Notes: generated from the letters alone by a model not told the origin. DNA of 5,930 bases from F1-60-MAGs149 sp037133755 (GCA_037133755.1 JBAXNN010000030.1:1-5930), one strand, 5' to 3'; shown: positions 1 through 4,964, counted from the stretch's first letter. Numbers and translations are program-made.

Positions 1-302
1 CGGCCCGCGCGCTGCAGCAGATGGGCATCAAGGTGCACCAGGTCGCCAAGCTGTCGGAGCCGGGCGACACGATCCCCGACCTGATCCGCGACGGCAAGAT
101 CGCGCTGGTCATCAACACGCCGCTCGGTATGGGCGCGCGTGGCGATGGCTACGAGATCCGCCGCGCGGCCGTGCAGTACCGCGTGCCGTGCATCACGACG
201 ATGTCGGGTGCGGCGGCCGCCGTGCAGGCGATGAGCATGGCCTGGAAGGTCGATGCCAAGGCGCTGCAAGATCTGCATCGCGCAATCGGGGGCGCCGCGT
301 AG
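1..302 (+). CDS. carB: Carbamoyl phosphate synthase large subunit, C-terminal fragment
   Basis: Only the last 100 or so residues are present; the reading frame is open from the left edge (codons from base 3) to TAG at 300-302, so the start lies outside the window. What is visible is the MGS-like allosteric domain that closes CarB, the large subunit that makes carbamoyl phosphate from ammonia, bicarbonate and two ATP for pyrimidine and arginine synthesis. Family signatures are LVINTPLGMGARGDGYEIRR, then the segment AAVQYRVPCITTMSGAAAAV, matching the usual 'LVINTP..g...DGy.IRR.A......P..TT..GA.A'. The stop codon overlaps the GTG start of pyrK by one base, so the two genes are very probably translationally coupled within a pyrimidine operon. 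Nothing in the fragment suggests damage. Confidence 0.93.
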   Translation, partial: ARALQQMGIKVHQVAKLSEPGDTIPDLIRDGKIALVINTPLGMGARGDGYEIRRAAVQYRVPCITTMSGAAAAVQAMSMAWKVDAKALQDLHRAIGGAA

Positions 303-1042
303 TGAGCGCCGCGGCCGAGCAGACGACACGGCTCGGCCCGTTCACCGCGCGTGTGGTCGGGAGCGAGACGCTCGGCGGTCTCACGCTCGTCCGCATCGAG
401 CTCGACGCCCGTACCTCACTGGGTGAACCGGGCCAGTTCCACATGCTGAGAAACGCCGCGGGCCGCGACTACCTTGCGCGCCCCGTGGGCCTGATCCAAC
501 TCGACGACGGCGTCGGCTTCGTCGTCGACAATGCCAGTGCCCAAGCCGATCTGGCGGGCCCCGAGCTCGAGGTGCTCGGCCCTCTCGGCAACGGCTTCGA
601 CCTGTCGGCAACGACCGCCGAGACCACCTTGCTGGTGGCCGCGGGCTTCGGTTTGACCGTGATGCCCGCTATCGGACGCTTGCACACGCGTATCCGGCTG
701 ATTGCCGGTATCCGGCAATCCGACCACGCGCCTCTCGCACACCTTGTTCCGGGTGTCACATTGGATACGCCGAGAGTCGCACCAGATCTCGTCACCGAGC
801 CCCTTGAAGAGGCGCTCGCGACGGGGCACTACACCCAGGTGCTCGCCGCTGGCCCTGGCCCGATGGGCAAGGCGGTCGCCGAAATCTGCCAGCGCCACGG
901 CGTCGCGAGCCAGATCGCGCTCGAGGCCCCGATGGCCTGCGGCTTCGGCGGGTGCTACGGCTGCGTGGTCGAAATCGACGGCACGTGGAAGCGCTGCTGC
1001 ATCGAAGGCCCGGTCGTCGACGGCGCGAGGCTCGTGGCGTGA
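302..1042 (+). CDS. pyrK: Dihydroorotate dehydrogenase B, electron transfer subunit (iron-sulfur flavoprotein)
   Basis: 246 residues, the normal PyrK length. PyrK carries FAD and a [2Fe-2S] cluster and passes electrons from dihydroorotate oxidation in PyrD to NAD+. Visible parts are a FAD-binding barrel with the R60-P61 motif (RPVGL, a variant of RP[FI]S[IV]), the VLGPLGNGF segment before the nucleotide domain, a dinucleotide-binding loop AAGFGLTVMPA at 113-123, a GPGPMGKAV motif (usually GP.PM..A), and C-terminal cysteines C213, C218, C221 and C233 in the expected C-x4-C-x2-C-x11-C cluster pattern, followed by EGPVV. The frame stays open upstream to ATG 188, but that would overlap carB by 115 nt. 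GTG 302, overlapping the carB stop by one base, fits the family N-terminus, and a G-run at 288-292 may serve as a weak ribosome binding site. The pyrD gene follows with a 4-nt overlap. The nucleotide-binding loop is more degenerate than the usual GGG(I/V)G.APL. Confidence 0.92.
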   Translation: MSAAAEQTTRLGPFTARVVGSETLGGLTLVRIELDARTSLGEPGQFHMLRNAAGRDYLARPVGLIQLDDGVGFVVDNASAQADLAGPELEVLGPLGNGFDLSATTAETTLLVAAGFGLTVMPAIGRLHTRIRLIAGIRQSDHAPLAHLVPGVTLDTPRVAPDLVTEPLEEALATGHYTQVLAAGPGPMGKAVAEICQRHGVASQIALEAPMACGFGGCYGCVVEIDGTWKRCCIEGPVVDGARLVA

Positions 1043-1890
1043 GCATCACCGTCGGCCGTCTCGAATTGGCCCATCCGCTGCTCAACGCGAGTGGCACGTG
1101 GGACGCCGTCGAAGCCCAGCGTCTGTTCGGCGAGGCCAACCCTGGCATGGCTGGCTTCGTCACCAAGACCGTCACCGCCGAGCCGCGACCGGGCAATCCC
1201 GCACCGCGCATCGCTCCGAGCCGCATGGGCCTGCTCAACTCGATCGGCCTGCCCGGCCCAGGCCGCGACGCCTTCCGCGAGACGCTGCTGCCCGAGCTCG
1301 CCACGATCGTCTCGGGCCCGATCATCTGCAGCGTCGGTGGCTTCAGCCTCGGCGAGTACGTCGAGACCGTGGAGCAGCTTGACCATCACAGCGATTGCGA
1401 CGCGATCGAGCTGAATGTCTCGTGCCCCAACGTGGAGTCGGGCTGTGCCTCGATTGGTGGGGATGCGGGCGAGACAGAGCGTCTCACAGCCGCGGCCCGA
1501 AAGGCCACGGATAAGCCGCTGTTCGTCAAGCTGAGCGCCTCCGTCGCCGACATCGCGGAGATCGCCAAGGCTGCACAGGCGGGTGGCGCCGACGCCCTGG
1601 TGTGTGTCAACACGGTGAAGGCCACGGCCATCAATCGCTGGACCCACAAGAGCCAGTTCGGCGGCGGTGGGGGAGGCCTGTCGGGAGCGGCGATCAAGCC
1701 GGTCGCCCTGCACGCTGTGCTGGCGTGCAGCGATGCCACGGGTCTCGACATCATTGGCCTCGGCGGCGTCGAGACGAAGGATGACGTCGAGGACCTCATG
1801 AGCGTCGGTGCGAAGGCGGTTGCGCTTGGCACGGCGCTCTTTCGCGACCCGTCGCTGGTGAAGAAGCTGCGCGTCGAGTTCGGCGAGTAG
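1039..1890 (+). CDS. pyrD: Dihydroorotate dehydrogenase, class 1B catalytic subunit
   Basis: 283 residues, slightly shorter than the usual 300 or so. It oxidises dihydroorotate to orotate on FMN in the cytoplasm, the fourth step of UMP synthesis, and would form a heterotetramer with PyrK. TIM-barrel signatures run in order: NASGTW, the TKTVTAEPRPGNPAPR segment, MGLLNSIGLPGPG, ELNVSCPNV with catalytic Cys129 (a Cys here marks class 1, and the PyrK partner makes it 1B), VKLSASVADI, CVNTVKA, GGLSGAAIKPVAL, and the phosphate-binding IIGLGGVETKDD and AVALGTALFRDP. GTG at 1039 overlaps the pyrK stop (GTGA arrangement) and is preceded by CGAGG at 1026-1030. The in-frame ATG at 952 lies deep inside pyrK and would add 29 arginine-rich residues that do not look like PyrD. 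No pyrF follows, unlike many pyrimidine clusters. Confidence 0.95.
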   Translation: MSITVGRLELAHPLLNASGTWDAVEAQRLFGEANPGMAGFVTKTVTAEPRPGNPAPRIAPSRMGLLNSIGLPGPGRDAFRETLLPELATIVSGPIICSVGGFSLGEYVETVEQLDHHSDCDAIELNVSCPNVESGCASIGGDAGETERLTAAARKATDKPLFVKLSASVADIAEIAKAAQAGGADALVCVNTVKATAINRWTHKSQFGGGGGGLSGAAIKPVALHAVLACSDATGLDIIGLGGVETKDDVEDLMSVGAKAVALGTALFRDPSLVKKLRVEFGE

Positions 1891-1959
1891 GCGTTCGCGC
1901 AGCGCGTGTATAGCCCCTCAAGACCCGAAATACAACCCCTCCGCGAATGTATCCGGTTT

Positions 1960-1976
1960 CCGGCAAGTCTCGCCGG
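1960..1976. other. Short inverted repeat in the pyrD-mihF gap
   Basis: CCGGC and GCCGG form a perfect 5-bp stem around a 7-nt loop, 70 nt after the pyrD stop. It is not followed by a T-run. It could be a weak terminator for the pyr genes or a protein-binding site just upstream of the mihF promoter; it may also be chance in GC-rich DNA. The rest of the 134-nt gap shows no gene. Confidence 0.25.
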
Positions 1977-1986
1977 TGGTTGAAGG

Positions 1987-2016
1987 TTGAGGCAGTTTCC
2001 GCGGGCTGACTAGAGT
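1987..2016 (+). promoter_or_regulatory. Predicted promoter of mihF-gmk
   Basis: A -35-like TTGAGG (1987-1992) and a -10 TAGAGT (2011-2016, matching the actinobacterial TANNNT form) are separated by 18 bp. Transcription would begin at about 2022-2025, on or just before the GTG start of mihF, so the mRNA would be leaderless or nearly so. A GGTTGA direct repeat surrounds the -35. This marks mihF-gmk as a unit separate from the pyr genes. Inferred from sequence only. Confidence 0.55.
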
Positions 2017-2024
2017 CCTCCCTC

Positions 2025-2393
2025 GTGTCGTCTACCGCTTCCAACACGACCGCCGTCTCCCTAACGAAGCAAGCGCTTCTCCGTCACGAGACGCCGACCC
2101 GTTCTGCGAGCCAGCGCCAGTCTGCCCTGGCCCGCGCCAACGCCATCCGCGTCAAGCGTGCGGGGCTCAAGCGCGACCTCAAGGCAGGCGACCGCGAGCT
2201 GGCCGACGTGCTGCAGCGCCCCGCTGAGTGGGTGCTGACGGCCAAGGTGCACGACCTGCTCCTGTGCGTGCCGGGTGTCGGTGCGGTCAAGGCCGCGAAG
2301 ATGCTCCAGCAGTGCCGCGTGTCGGGCTCGAAGACCGTCGGCGGCCTGTCGGACCGCCAGCGCAGCGAGCTGATCGCCCTGCTCCGCAAGTAG
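2025..2393 (+). CDS. mihF: Actinobacterial integration host factor (mIHF)
   Basis: 122 residues. mIHF is the small actinobacterial nucleoid-associated protein that bends DNA; it is unrelated in fold to proteobacterial IHF. The protein shows the family layout: a long basic N-terminal helix (about 28-63, with RQSALARANAIRVKRAGLKR), then a linking helix (VLTAKVHDLL) and a helix-two-turns-helix DNA-binding domain at about 82-120, with PGVGAVKAAKML and the closing GLSDRQRSELIALL that aligns with the typical 'GLG.RQR..LL' end. The first 25 or so residues are Ser/Thr-rich and extend beyond the roughly 105 residues common in mycobacteria. GTG 2025 is the only sensible start and sits where a leaderless transcript would begin. 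The gmk gene begins 4 nt after the stop, the conserved mihF-gmk arrangement. Confidence 0.9.
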   Translation: MSSTASNTTAVSLTKQALLRHETPTRSASQRQSALARANAIRVKRAGLKRDLKAGDRELADVLQRPAEWVLTAKVHDLLLCVPGVGAVKAAKMLQQCRVSGSKTVGGLSDRQRSELIALLRK

Positions 2394-2397
2394 GCGC

Positions 2398-2955
2398 GTG
2401 GCGCGCCTCTTCGTGATCTCCGGCCCCTCGGGTGCCGGCAAGGGCACACTCATCCGCGGCGTCCTTGAGCAGCGCCCCGACATCGCGCAGGTCGCGACGA
2501 GCGCCACGACGCGCCCCATGCGTCCGGGCGAGGAGGAGGGCCGCGAGTACTTCTTCCTCAGCACCGACGCGTTCCTCGCTAAGGTCGACGAGGACGACTT
2601 CGTCGAGTGGGTCGAGTTCGCCGGCAACCACTACGGCACCCTCAAGAGTGAGGTCGATCGCCTGCTCGGCCAGGGCGCGAACGTGATCCTCGAGCTCGAG
2701 GTCGATGGCAGCCTCGTCATCAAGGAGGCGCGCCCCGATGCGTGCCTGATCTTCATCGACACCGACCTCGCCGAGCTGCGCCGCCGCCTGATCAGCCGCC
2801 AGACGGAAGGCTTGGACGAGATCGACCGCCGCCTGCAGATCGCCGAGGAGCAGAGCAAGGACAAACTCCGCTTCGACCACGTCGTGCACAACGATCGCGT
2901 AGAGCGTGCCGTCGCCGAGCTGCTGAGCACGCTCGAGCGCGAACTCGATCGCTAG
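2398..2955 (+). CDS. gmk: Guanylate kinase
   Basis: 185 residues, near the usual 190-210. It phosphorylates GMP (and dGMP) to GDP with ATP, an essential step in guanine nucleotide supply. The P-loop GPSGAGKGT lies at residues 9-17. The GMP-binding domain follows with SATTRPMRPGEEEGREYFF (Ser35, Arg39, Arg42, Glu45, Tyr51) and EWVEFAGNHYGT (Glu70, Tyr79). The ELEVDG segment at 99-104 has Glu where most homologues have Asp in 'EID..G'. The lid/adenine end carries RRRLISRQTE and a closing DHVVHNDRVERAV typical of 'D..v.Nd....a'. GTG 2398 places the P-loop at the normal distance from the N-terminus. Expected to be co-transcribed with mihF. In most actinobacteria rpoZ would follow at once; here about 2 kb of accessory DNA intervenes. 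Confidence 0.95.
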   Translation: MARLFVISGPSGAGKGTLIRGVLEQRPDIAQVATSATTRPMRPGEEEGREYFFLSTDAFLAKVDEDDFVEWVEFAGNHYGTLKSEVDRLLGQGANVILELEVDGSLVIKEARPDACLIFIDTDLAELRRRLISRQTEGLDEIDRRLQIAEEQSKDKLRFDHVVHNDRVERAVAELLSTLERELDR

Positions 2956-3004
2956 GCGCTCTCCCGACCGCAAGGCGGGCGTGAAAAGTGCGTACTAATG
3001 ACGT

Positions 3005-3023
3005 ACGCCCGCAGGGCGGGCGT
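3005..3023. terminator. Strong GC hairpin, possible gmk terminator
   Basis: ACGCCCGC-AGG-GCGGGCGT gives a perfect 8-bp GC-rich stem with a 3-nt loop, 50 nt downstream of the gmk stop and at the junction of the two tandem repeats. No T-run follows on either strand, so it is either a U-less actinobacterial-type terminator or simply the palindromic core of the repeat element. It competes with the alternative pairing of 2975-2982. Confidence 0.45.
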
Positions 3024-3026
3024 CAG

Positions 3027-3038
3027 AAGTGCGCACTT
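3027..3038. repeat. Perfect 12-nt palindrome
   Basis: AAGTGCGCACTT is identical to its reverse complement. It lies in the second 41-nt repeat; the matching part of the first copy (AAGTGCGTACTA) is only partly symmetric. It might be a dimeric protein-binding site or an extension of the neighbouring hairpin structure. Function unknown. Confidence 0.5.
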
Positions 3039-3089
3039 GGCGCGTACGCCCTGAGCTGATTCGGCGTCGTAACGGCGCGGCGGTCTCGC

Positions 3090-3109
3090 CTATATCAAAT
3101 AAGATATAG
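3090..3109. promoter_or_regulatory. Inverted-repeat operator and -10 region of the XRE gene
   Basis: CTATATC and GATATAG form perfect 7-bp arms around a 6-nt spacer (AAATAA), 12 nt before the ATG at 3122. The block is strikingly AT-rich in GC-rich surroundings. TATAGT at 3105-3110 is a good -10 and overlaps the right arm, so a bound repressor would block its own promoter; no convincing -35 is seen. The N6 spacing and TATA-containing arms resemble, from memory, the HigA operator of mycobacteria (ATATAGG-N6-CCTATAT). Autoregulation is an inference. Confidence 0.65.
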
Positions 3110-3121
3110 TCTGCGAGAACC

Positions 3122-3457
3122 ATGGTGACTCCCGATGCCAAATCCCAGCCAGACGACCTCGACCAGATGGTGGCCGAGTACGCGGCAGCCGATCCGCACT
3201 TCATCGCGCTCTACGAGAGCGCCAAGCGCCGGCGAGCGCTCCTGCGCGAGCTTGCCGAGAAGCGTCAGGAGCAGGCTCGGTCGCAGACCGAGATCGCGGC
3301 GCTGATGTCCACGAGTCAGTCCGCATTGGCACGACTGGAGACGAAGGCAGCCGATGCGCGTCTGTCGACCATCGATCGCCTCGCGGACGCGCTGGGGTAT
3401 CGCGTGGAGTATCGGTTGGTGCCCCGCGCGCACTCGGGCGGAGCCGTCGCGCCGTAG
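3122..3457 (+). CDS. XRE-family HTH protein, HigA antitoxin-like, without a visible toxin partner
   Basis: 111 residues. The layout is typical of small XRE antitoxins: an N-terminal helical part (LDQMVAEYAAADPHFIALYESA) followed by a basic helix, a helix-turn-helix at about 53-72 (SQTEIAALMSTSQSALARLE), and the closing LSTIDRLADALGYRVEYRLV, which matches the 'RLSTL.R.A.ALG..v...lv' tail of HigA-type proteins. It should bind DNA as a dimer, plausibly the inverted repeat just upstream. Family HigA genes normally follow a higB toxin, but the 166 nt upstream have no room for one and downstream genes run the other way. It is therefore an orphan regulator or antitoxin remnant. ATG 3122 is chosen for its place behind the operator; the ribosome binding site is weak (GAGA at 3114-3117), and a short-leader transcript from the -10 at 3105-3110 is plausible. 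GTG 3125 is an alternative. Confidence 0.82.
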   Translation: MVTPDAKSQPDDLDQMVAEYAAADPHFIALYESAKRRRALLRELAEKRQEQARSQTEIAALMSTSQSALARLETKAADARLSTIDRLADALGYRVEYRLVPRAHSGGAVAP

Positions 3458-3510
3458 CGCGACATCAGCGGAAGCCGGGCTCCCGTTCGATCCCGGTCAT
3501 CTTCCGCATT

Positions 3511-3523
3511 GCCGCTACGCGGC
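3511..3523 (+). terminator. Small hairpin downstream of the XRE gene
   Basis: GCCGC-TAC-GCGGC gives a 5-bp stem with a 3-nt loop, 54 nt after the XRE stop, followed by a slightly T-containing stretch (GTGCTCGTTTCG). A weak candidate terminator; the larger hairpin at 3541-3562 is the better one. Confidence 0.25.
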
Positions 3524-3540
3524 GTGCTCGTTTCGGGACT

Positions 3541-3562
3541 GGTGTCCTGACTTCAGGACACC
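3541..3562. terminator. Bidirectional terminator-like hairpin between convergent genes
   Basis: GGTGTCCTGA-CT-TCAGGACACC is a perfect inverted repeat with 10-bp arms (in RNA, about a 9-bp stem and 4-nt loop). It lies where the + strand XRE gene and the minus-strand toxin gene converge, and the toxin's TGA stop (3555-3553) is inside it. No clear T-run follows in either direction, as is common in high-GC actinobacteria. The position and perfect symmetry favour a shared terminator. Confidence 0.6.
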
Positions 3563-4185
3563 GATGTTCGCCACGCCTCGAACGCTGCGTGGTCGTCGCC
3601 ATGCCGACGGGTCGACGTGAGGAGCCGTGCGGGAACGAGAGCCTCCTCTGCGATCAGCGAGGCTTCGACGTAGACGCCGCGTAGGCGCTCGGGGATGCGT
3701 TCGTGCGGGGCGGCGGCGGTGCGGGGACCGAAGAGCGTGATGCTGGTCGCGTCCGGCAGCGCGGCGCTCGGTGCCAACACGCCAGTGAACCCTGCGGACT
3801 CGAGTTCCGCGCGAAGGGCGTGGCACCTCGTGTGGTCATCGTCGACCAGGATGGCCGGATCGATGCCGCAGTGTGCGGCGCGGTCGAAGGTGCTGAGGTC
3901 TGCGATGCGTGGCTCTGTGATCTGCAGCATCCAGATGGATCGCCGGTAGTACGCGGTGTCGTGTGCTGAGAGATCCTCCTGGCGGATCAGCTCTGCCCAA
4001 GCCGCGTCGACCTGCTGCGCCGCGTACTGGGCGAGTTCGCCGCGGCTGTTCCATCGCGCGGGCGGTTGTGTGGGCTGGACGAAGGCGAGCGGGGCAGACC
4101 AGAGGGGCTCCATGCCTGGGGTGCACTGCCGATACGCCACGATCGGTATGGCTACTGCGTCTGGGTCAGGTCGCGAGCTGGCCAC
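3553..4185 (-). CDS. RES-domain toxin, probable NAD+-degrading toxin of a Res-Xre module
   Basis: 210 residues. RES toxins (Res, MbcT, ParT) have an ADP-ribosyltransferase-like fold and destroy NAD+ or modify a target, arresting growth when the antitoxin is lost. The core is recognisable: AYRQCTPG at the N-terminus, ARWNSRGELAQYAA with Arg44 and Tyr54, then AWAELIR with Glu65, and later GFTGVLAPSAALPDATSITLFGPR with Ser140, matching the 'G..GI..pSA.......lvlF' end of the family. The R-x9-Y-x10-E spacing equals that of the catalytic R31/Y41/E52 of Pseudomonas putida Res as I recall them. A tail of about 50 residues (155-210) goes beyond the core and is of unknown role. The GTG start at 4185 is backed by ACGGAG 5 nt upstream. 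The gene overlaps the antitoxin gene by 20 nt and is surely translated from the same mRNA. NAD+ phosphorylase, NAD+ glycohydrolase or transferase activity cannot be told apart from sequence. Confidence 0.82.
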   Translation of the reverse strand: MASSRPDPDAVAIPIVAYRQCTPGMEPLWSAPLAFVQPTQPPARWNSRGELAQYAAQQVDAAWAELIRQEDLSAHDTAYYRRSIWMLQITEPRIADLSTFDRAAHCGIDPAILVDDDHTRCHALRAELESAGFTGVLAPSAALPDATSITLFGPRTAAAPHERIPERLRGVYVEASLIAEEALVPARLLTSTRRHGDDHAAFEAWRTSVS

Positions 4186-4867
4186 GGGCGCTCCGTGAGA
4201 GATCGCGGAGCGGTCCGGCGGCCTTGTCGATGTTCTCGTTCATCAGGTCGAGCGGCGTTCGCCCATCGAGCTGATGGCGAGGGCGCCGGAACCAGCGCGC
4301 AATGCCCGGGGCCGTGATCGTCCCGCGTAGGTCGTAGATGAGCTGCGCGGCGAGCACGACGCGATCACCGTTGACGCGGATCGTGCCCGGCTGGTGCTTG
4401 CGCCAATTGCGGATCGTCCGCGTCTCGACGCCGCAGATGTCGGCAATGTCTTCGTCGCGGGCGCCCGCGAGTTCGCCGACCACGAATCGCGCGGCCGTGG
4501 GCGCGTCGTCGAGAGCGCCGTGCTCGTGGTTGCGGCGCAGCAGTTCGACGATCTGCGAGATGCGGTCGAGGTTCTCGCGGACGCGCCAATCGGGGTCGAG
4601 GCCGTCCTCGTCCGCTTCGATGTCACCTTCGAGCGTGAGCACTTCGAGCAGGAGCTCCTGCACGATGGGGTTGGCGCGCCACTCGGCGGTGCGCGCGTGC
4701 GCGATCATCATCTGCCGGAACAGCCGGTAGGCGGCGAGTCGCCGATGGCGAGCCTCGTCGCTCGAGCTGTTCTCGGCGTCGGCCCCGATCGCGAGCGCGC
4801 AGGTCTGAAGCGCGTCGATCTCCTCGTCGGGAATGGGCGTATGCGTGGCGTCGGTGATCATCGGCAT
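4166..4867 (-). CDS. Xre/MbcA/ParS-type antitoxin with long N-terminal extension
   Basis: 233 residues, well above the 120-160 common for this family. The C-terminal part (about 165-225: AAQLIYDLRGTITAPGIARWF, then RRPRHQLDGRTPLDLMNENID) matches the Xre-MbcA-ParS toxin-binding domain, whose mark is a Trp followed by 'P...L.g.tPldl'. A helix-turn-helix lies before it at about 137-158 (DEDIADICGVETRTIRNWRKH). The first 130 residues are largely helical and acidic around 79-94 (EGDIEADEDGLDPD), with no family I recognise. The protein should neutralise the RES toxin encoded next to it and repress the operon through its HTH. ATG 4867 has a strong AAGGA site 5 nt upstream (4873-4877) and a good promoter beyond; ATG at codon 3 is a poorer alternative. 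Antitoxin-before-toxin order and the 20-nt overlap fit a res-xre operon. The assignment of the C-terminal domain is firm in outline, the role of the N-terminal part unknown. Confidence 0.83.
   Translation of the reverse strand: MPMITDATHTPIPDEEIDALQTCALAIGADAENSSSDEARHRRLAAYRLFRQMMIAHARTAEWRANPIVQELLLEVLTLEGDIEADEDGLDPDWRVRENLDRISQIVELLRRNHEHGALDDAPTAARFVVGELAGARDEDIADICGVETRTIRNWRKHQPGTIRVNGDRVVLAAQLIYDLRGTITAPGIARWFRRPRHQLDGRTPLDLMNENIDKAAGPLRDLSRSARGQLAT
4191..4196 (-). promoter_or_regulatory. Ribosome binding site of the RES toxin gene
   Basis: ACGGAG on the minus strand, 5 nt before GTG 4185 and inside the end of the antitoxin gene. It decides the start of the toxin and gives toxin translation its own initiation within the antitoxin coding region. 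Confidence 0.6.
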
Positions 4868-4887
4868 CTGCTTCCTTCTTATTTCCG

Positions 4888-4905
4888 CACACTAGGGTGA
4901 ATCAC
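4888..4905. promoter_or_regulatory. Near-palindromes over the TA promoter, candidate antitoxin operator
   Basis: CACACTAGGGTG (4888-4899) is symmetric at 10 of 12 positions around CTAG and covers the -10; GTGAATCAC (4897-4905) is an odd palindrome GTGA-N-TCAC in the spacer. Xre antitoxins commonly repress their operon by binding inverted repeats over the promoter. No experimental support; a chance match is possible. Confidence 0.35.
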
Positions 4906-4917
4906 GACATCTGTCAA
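4889..4917 (-). promoter_or_regulatory. Promoter of the Xre-RES toxin-antitoxin operon
   Basis: On the minus strand a perfect -35 TTGACA (4917-4912), a 17-bp spacer and a -10 TAGTGT (4894-4889, TANNNT form) point toward the antitoxin. The start of transcription is expected near 4882, giving a leader of about 15 nt that contains the AAGGA ribosome binding site. This is the best vegetative promoter in the window. Confidence 0.75.
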
Positions 4918-4964
4918 GCGCGTCGGCCGCGACCCCAACCGCCTCCCAACCCACGCACCACTGC

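Larger units (their letters stand above)
2968..3049. repeat. Two imperfect 41-nt tandem direct repeats after gmk
   Basis: Copies at 2968-3008 and 3009-3049 match at 32 of 41 positions by hand alignment and abut exactly. Each begins CCGCA(A/G)GGCGGGCGT and ends CGTACGC. The differences cluster near the 3' third. Inside copy 1, GCGTAC and GTACGC form an inverted repeat, and GCGGGCGT (2975-2982) can pair with ACGCCCGC (3005-3012) across the copy boundary. Two copies with no unique spacer is not a CRISPR layout. They resemble an intergenic REP-like palindromic unit at the left edge of the accessory island. Confidence 0.7.

Noticed and set aside
188..301. Upstream in-frame extension of pyrK from ATG 188
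   Set aside because: It would overlap the conserved end of carB by 115 nt and add residues unlike PyrK; GTG 302 fits both the coupling and the family.
952..1038. Upstream in-frame extension of pyrD from ATG 952
   Set aside because: It runs through the iron-sulfur cysteine region of pyrK in another frame and gives an arginine-rich stretch foreign to PyrD.
955..1713. 252-codon open frame on the minus strand opposite pyrK-pyrD
   Set aside because: It mirrors the codon pattern of a well-supported pyrD, shows no family motifs, and is typical of spurious antisense frames in high-GC DNA.
2287..2973. 228-codon open frame on the minus strand opposite mihF-gmk
   Set aside because: Composition is that of a shadow of gmk (long Leu/Ala/Val/Glu runs) with no recognisable domain; gmk is certain.
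2968..3049. Tandem repeats as a minimal CRISPR array
   Set aside because: The copies abut with no spacer, differ at 9 positions, and no cas gene is near.
2956..3121. A hidden higB toxin upstream of the XRE gene
   Set aside because: The 166 nt are filled by repeats, hairpins and the operator; no open frame of toxin size is present on the + strand.
4394..4900. 168-codon + strand frame opposite the antitoxin gene
   Set aside because: The minus-strand frame has HTH and toxin-binding motifs, a promoter and a ribosome binding site; the + frame has none of these.
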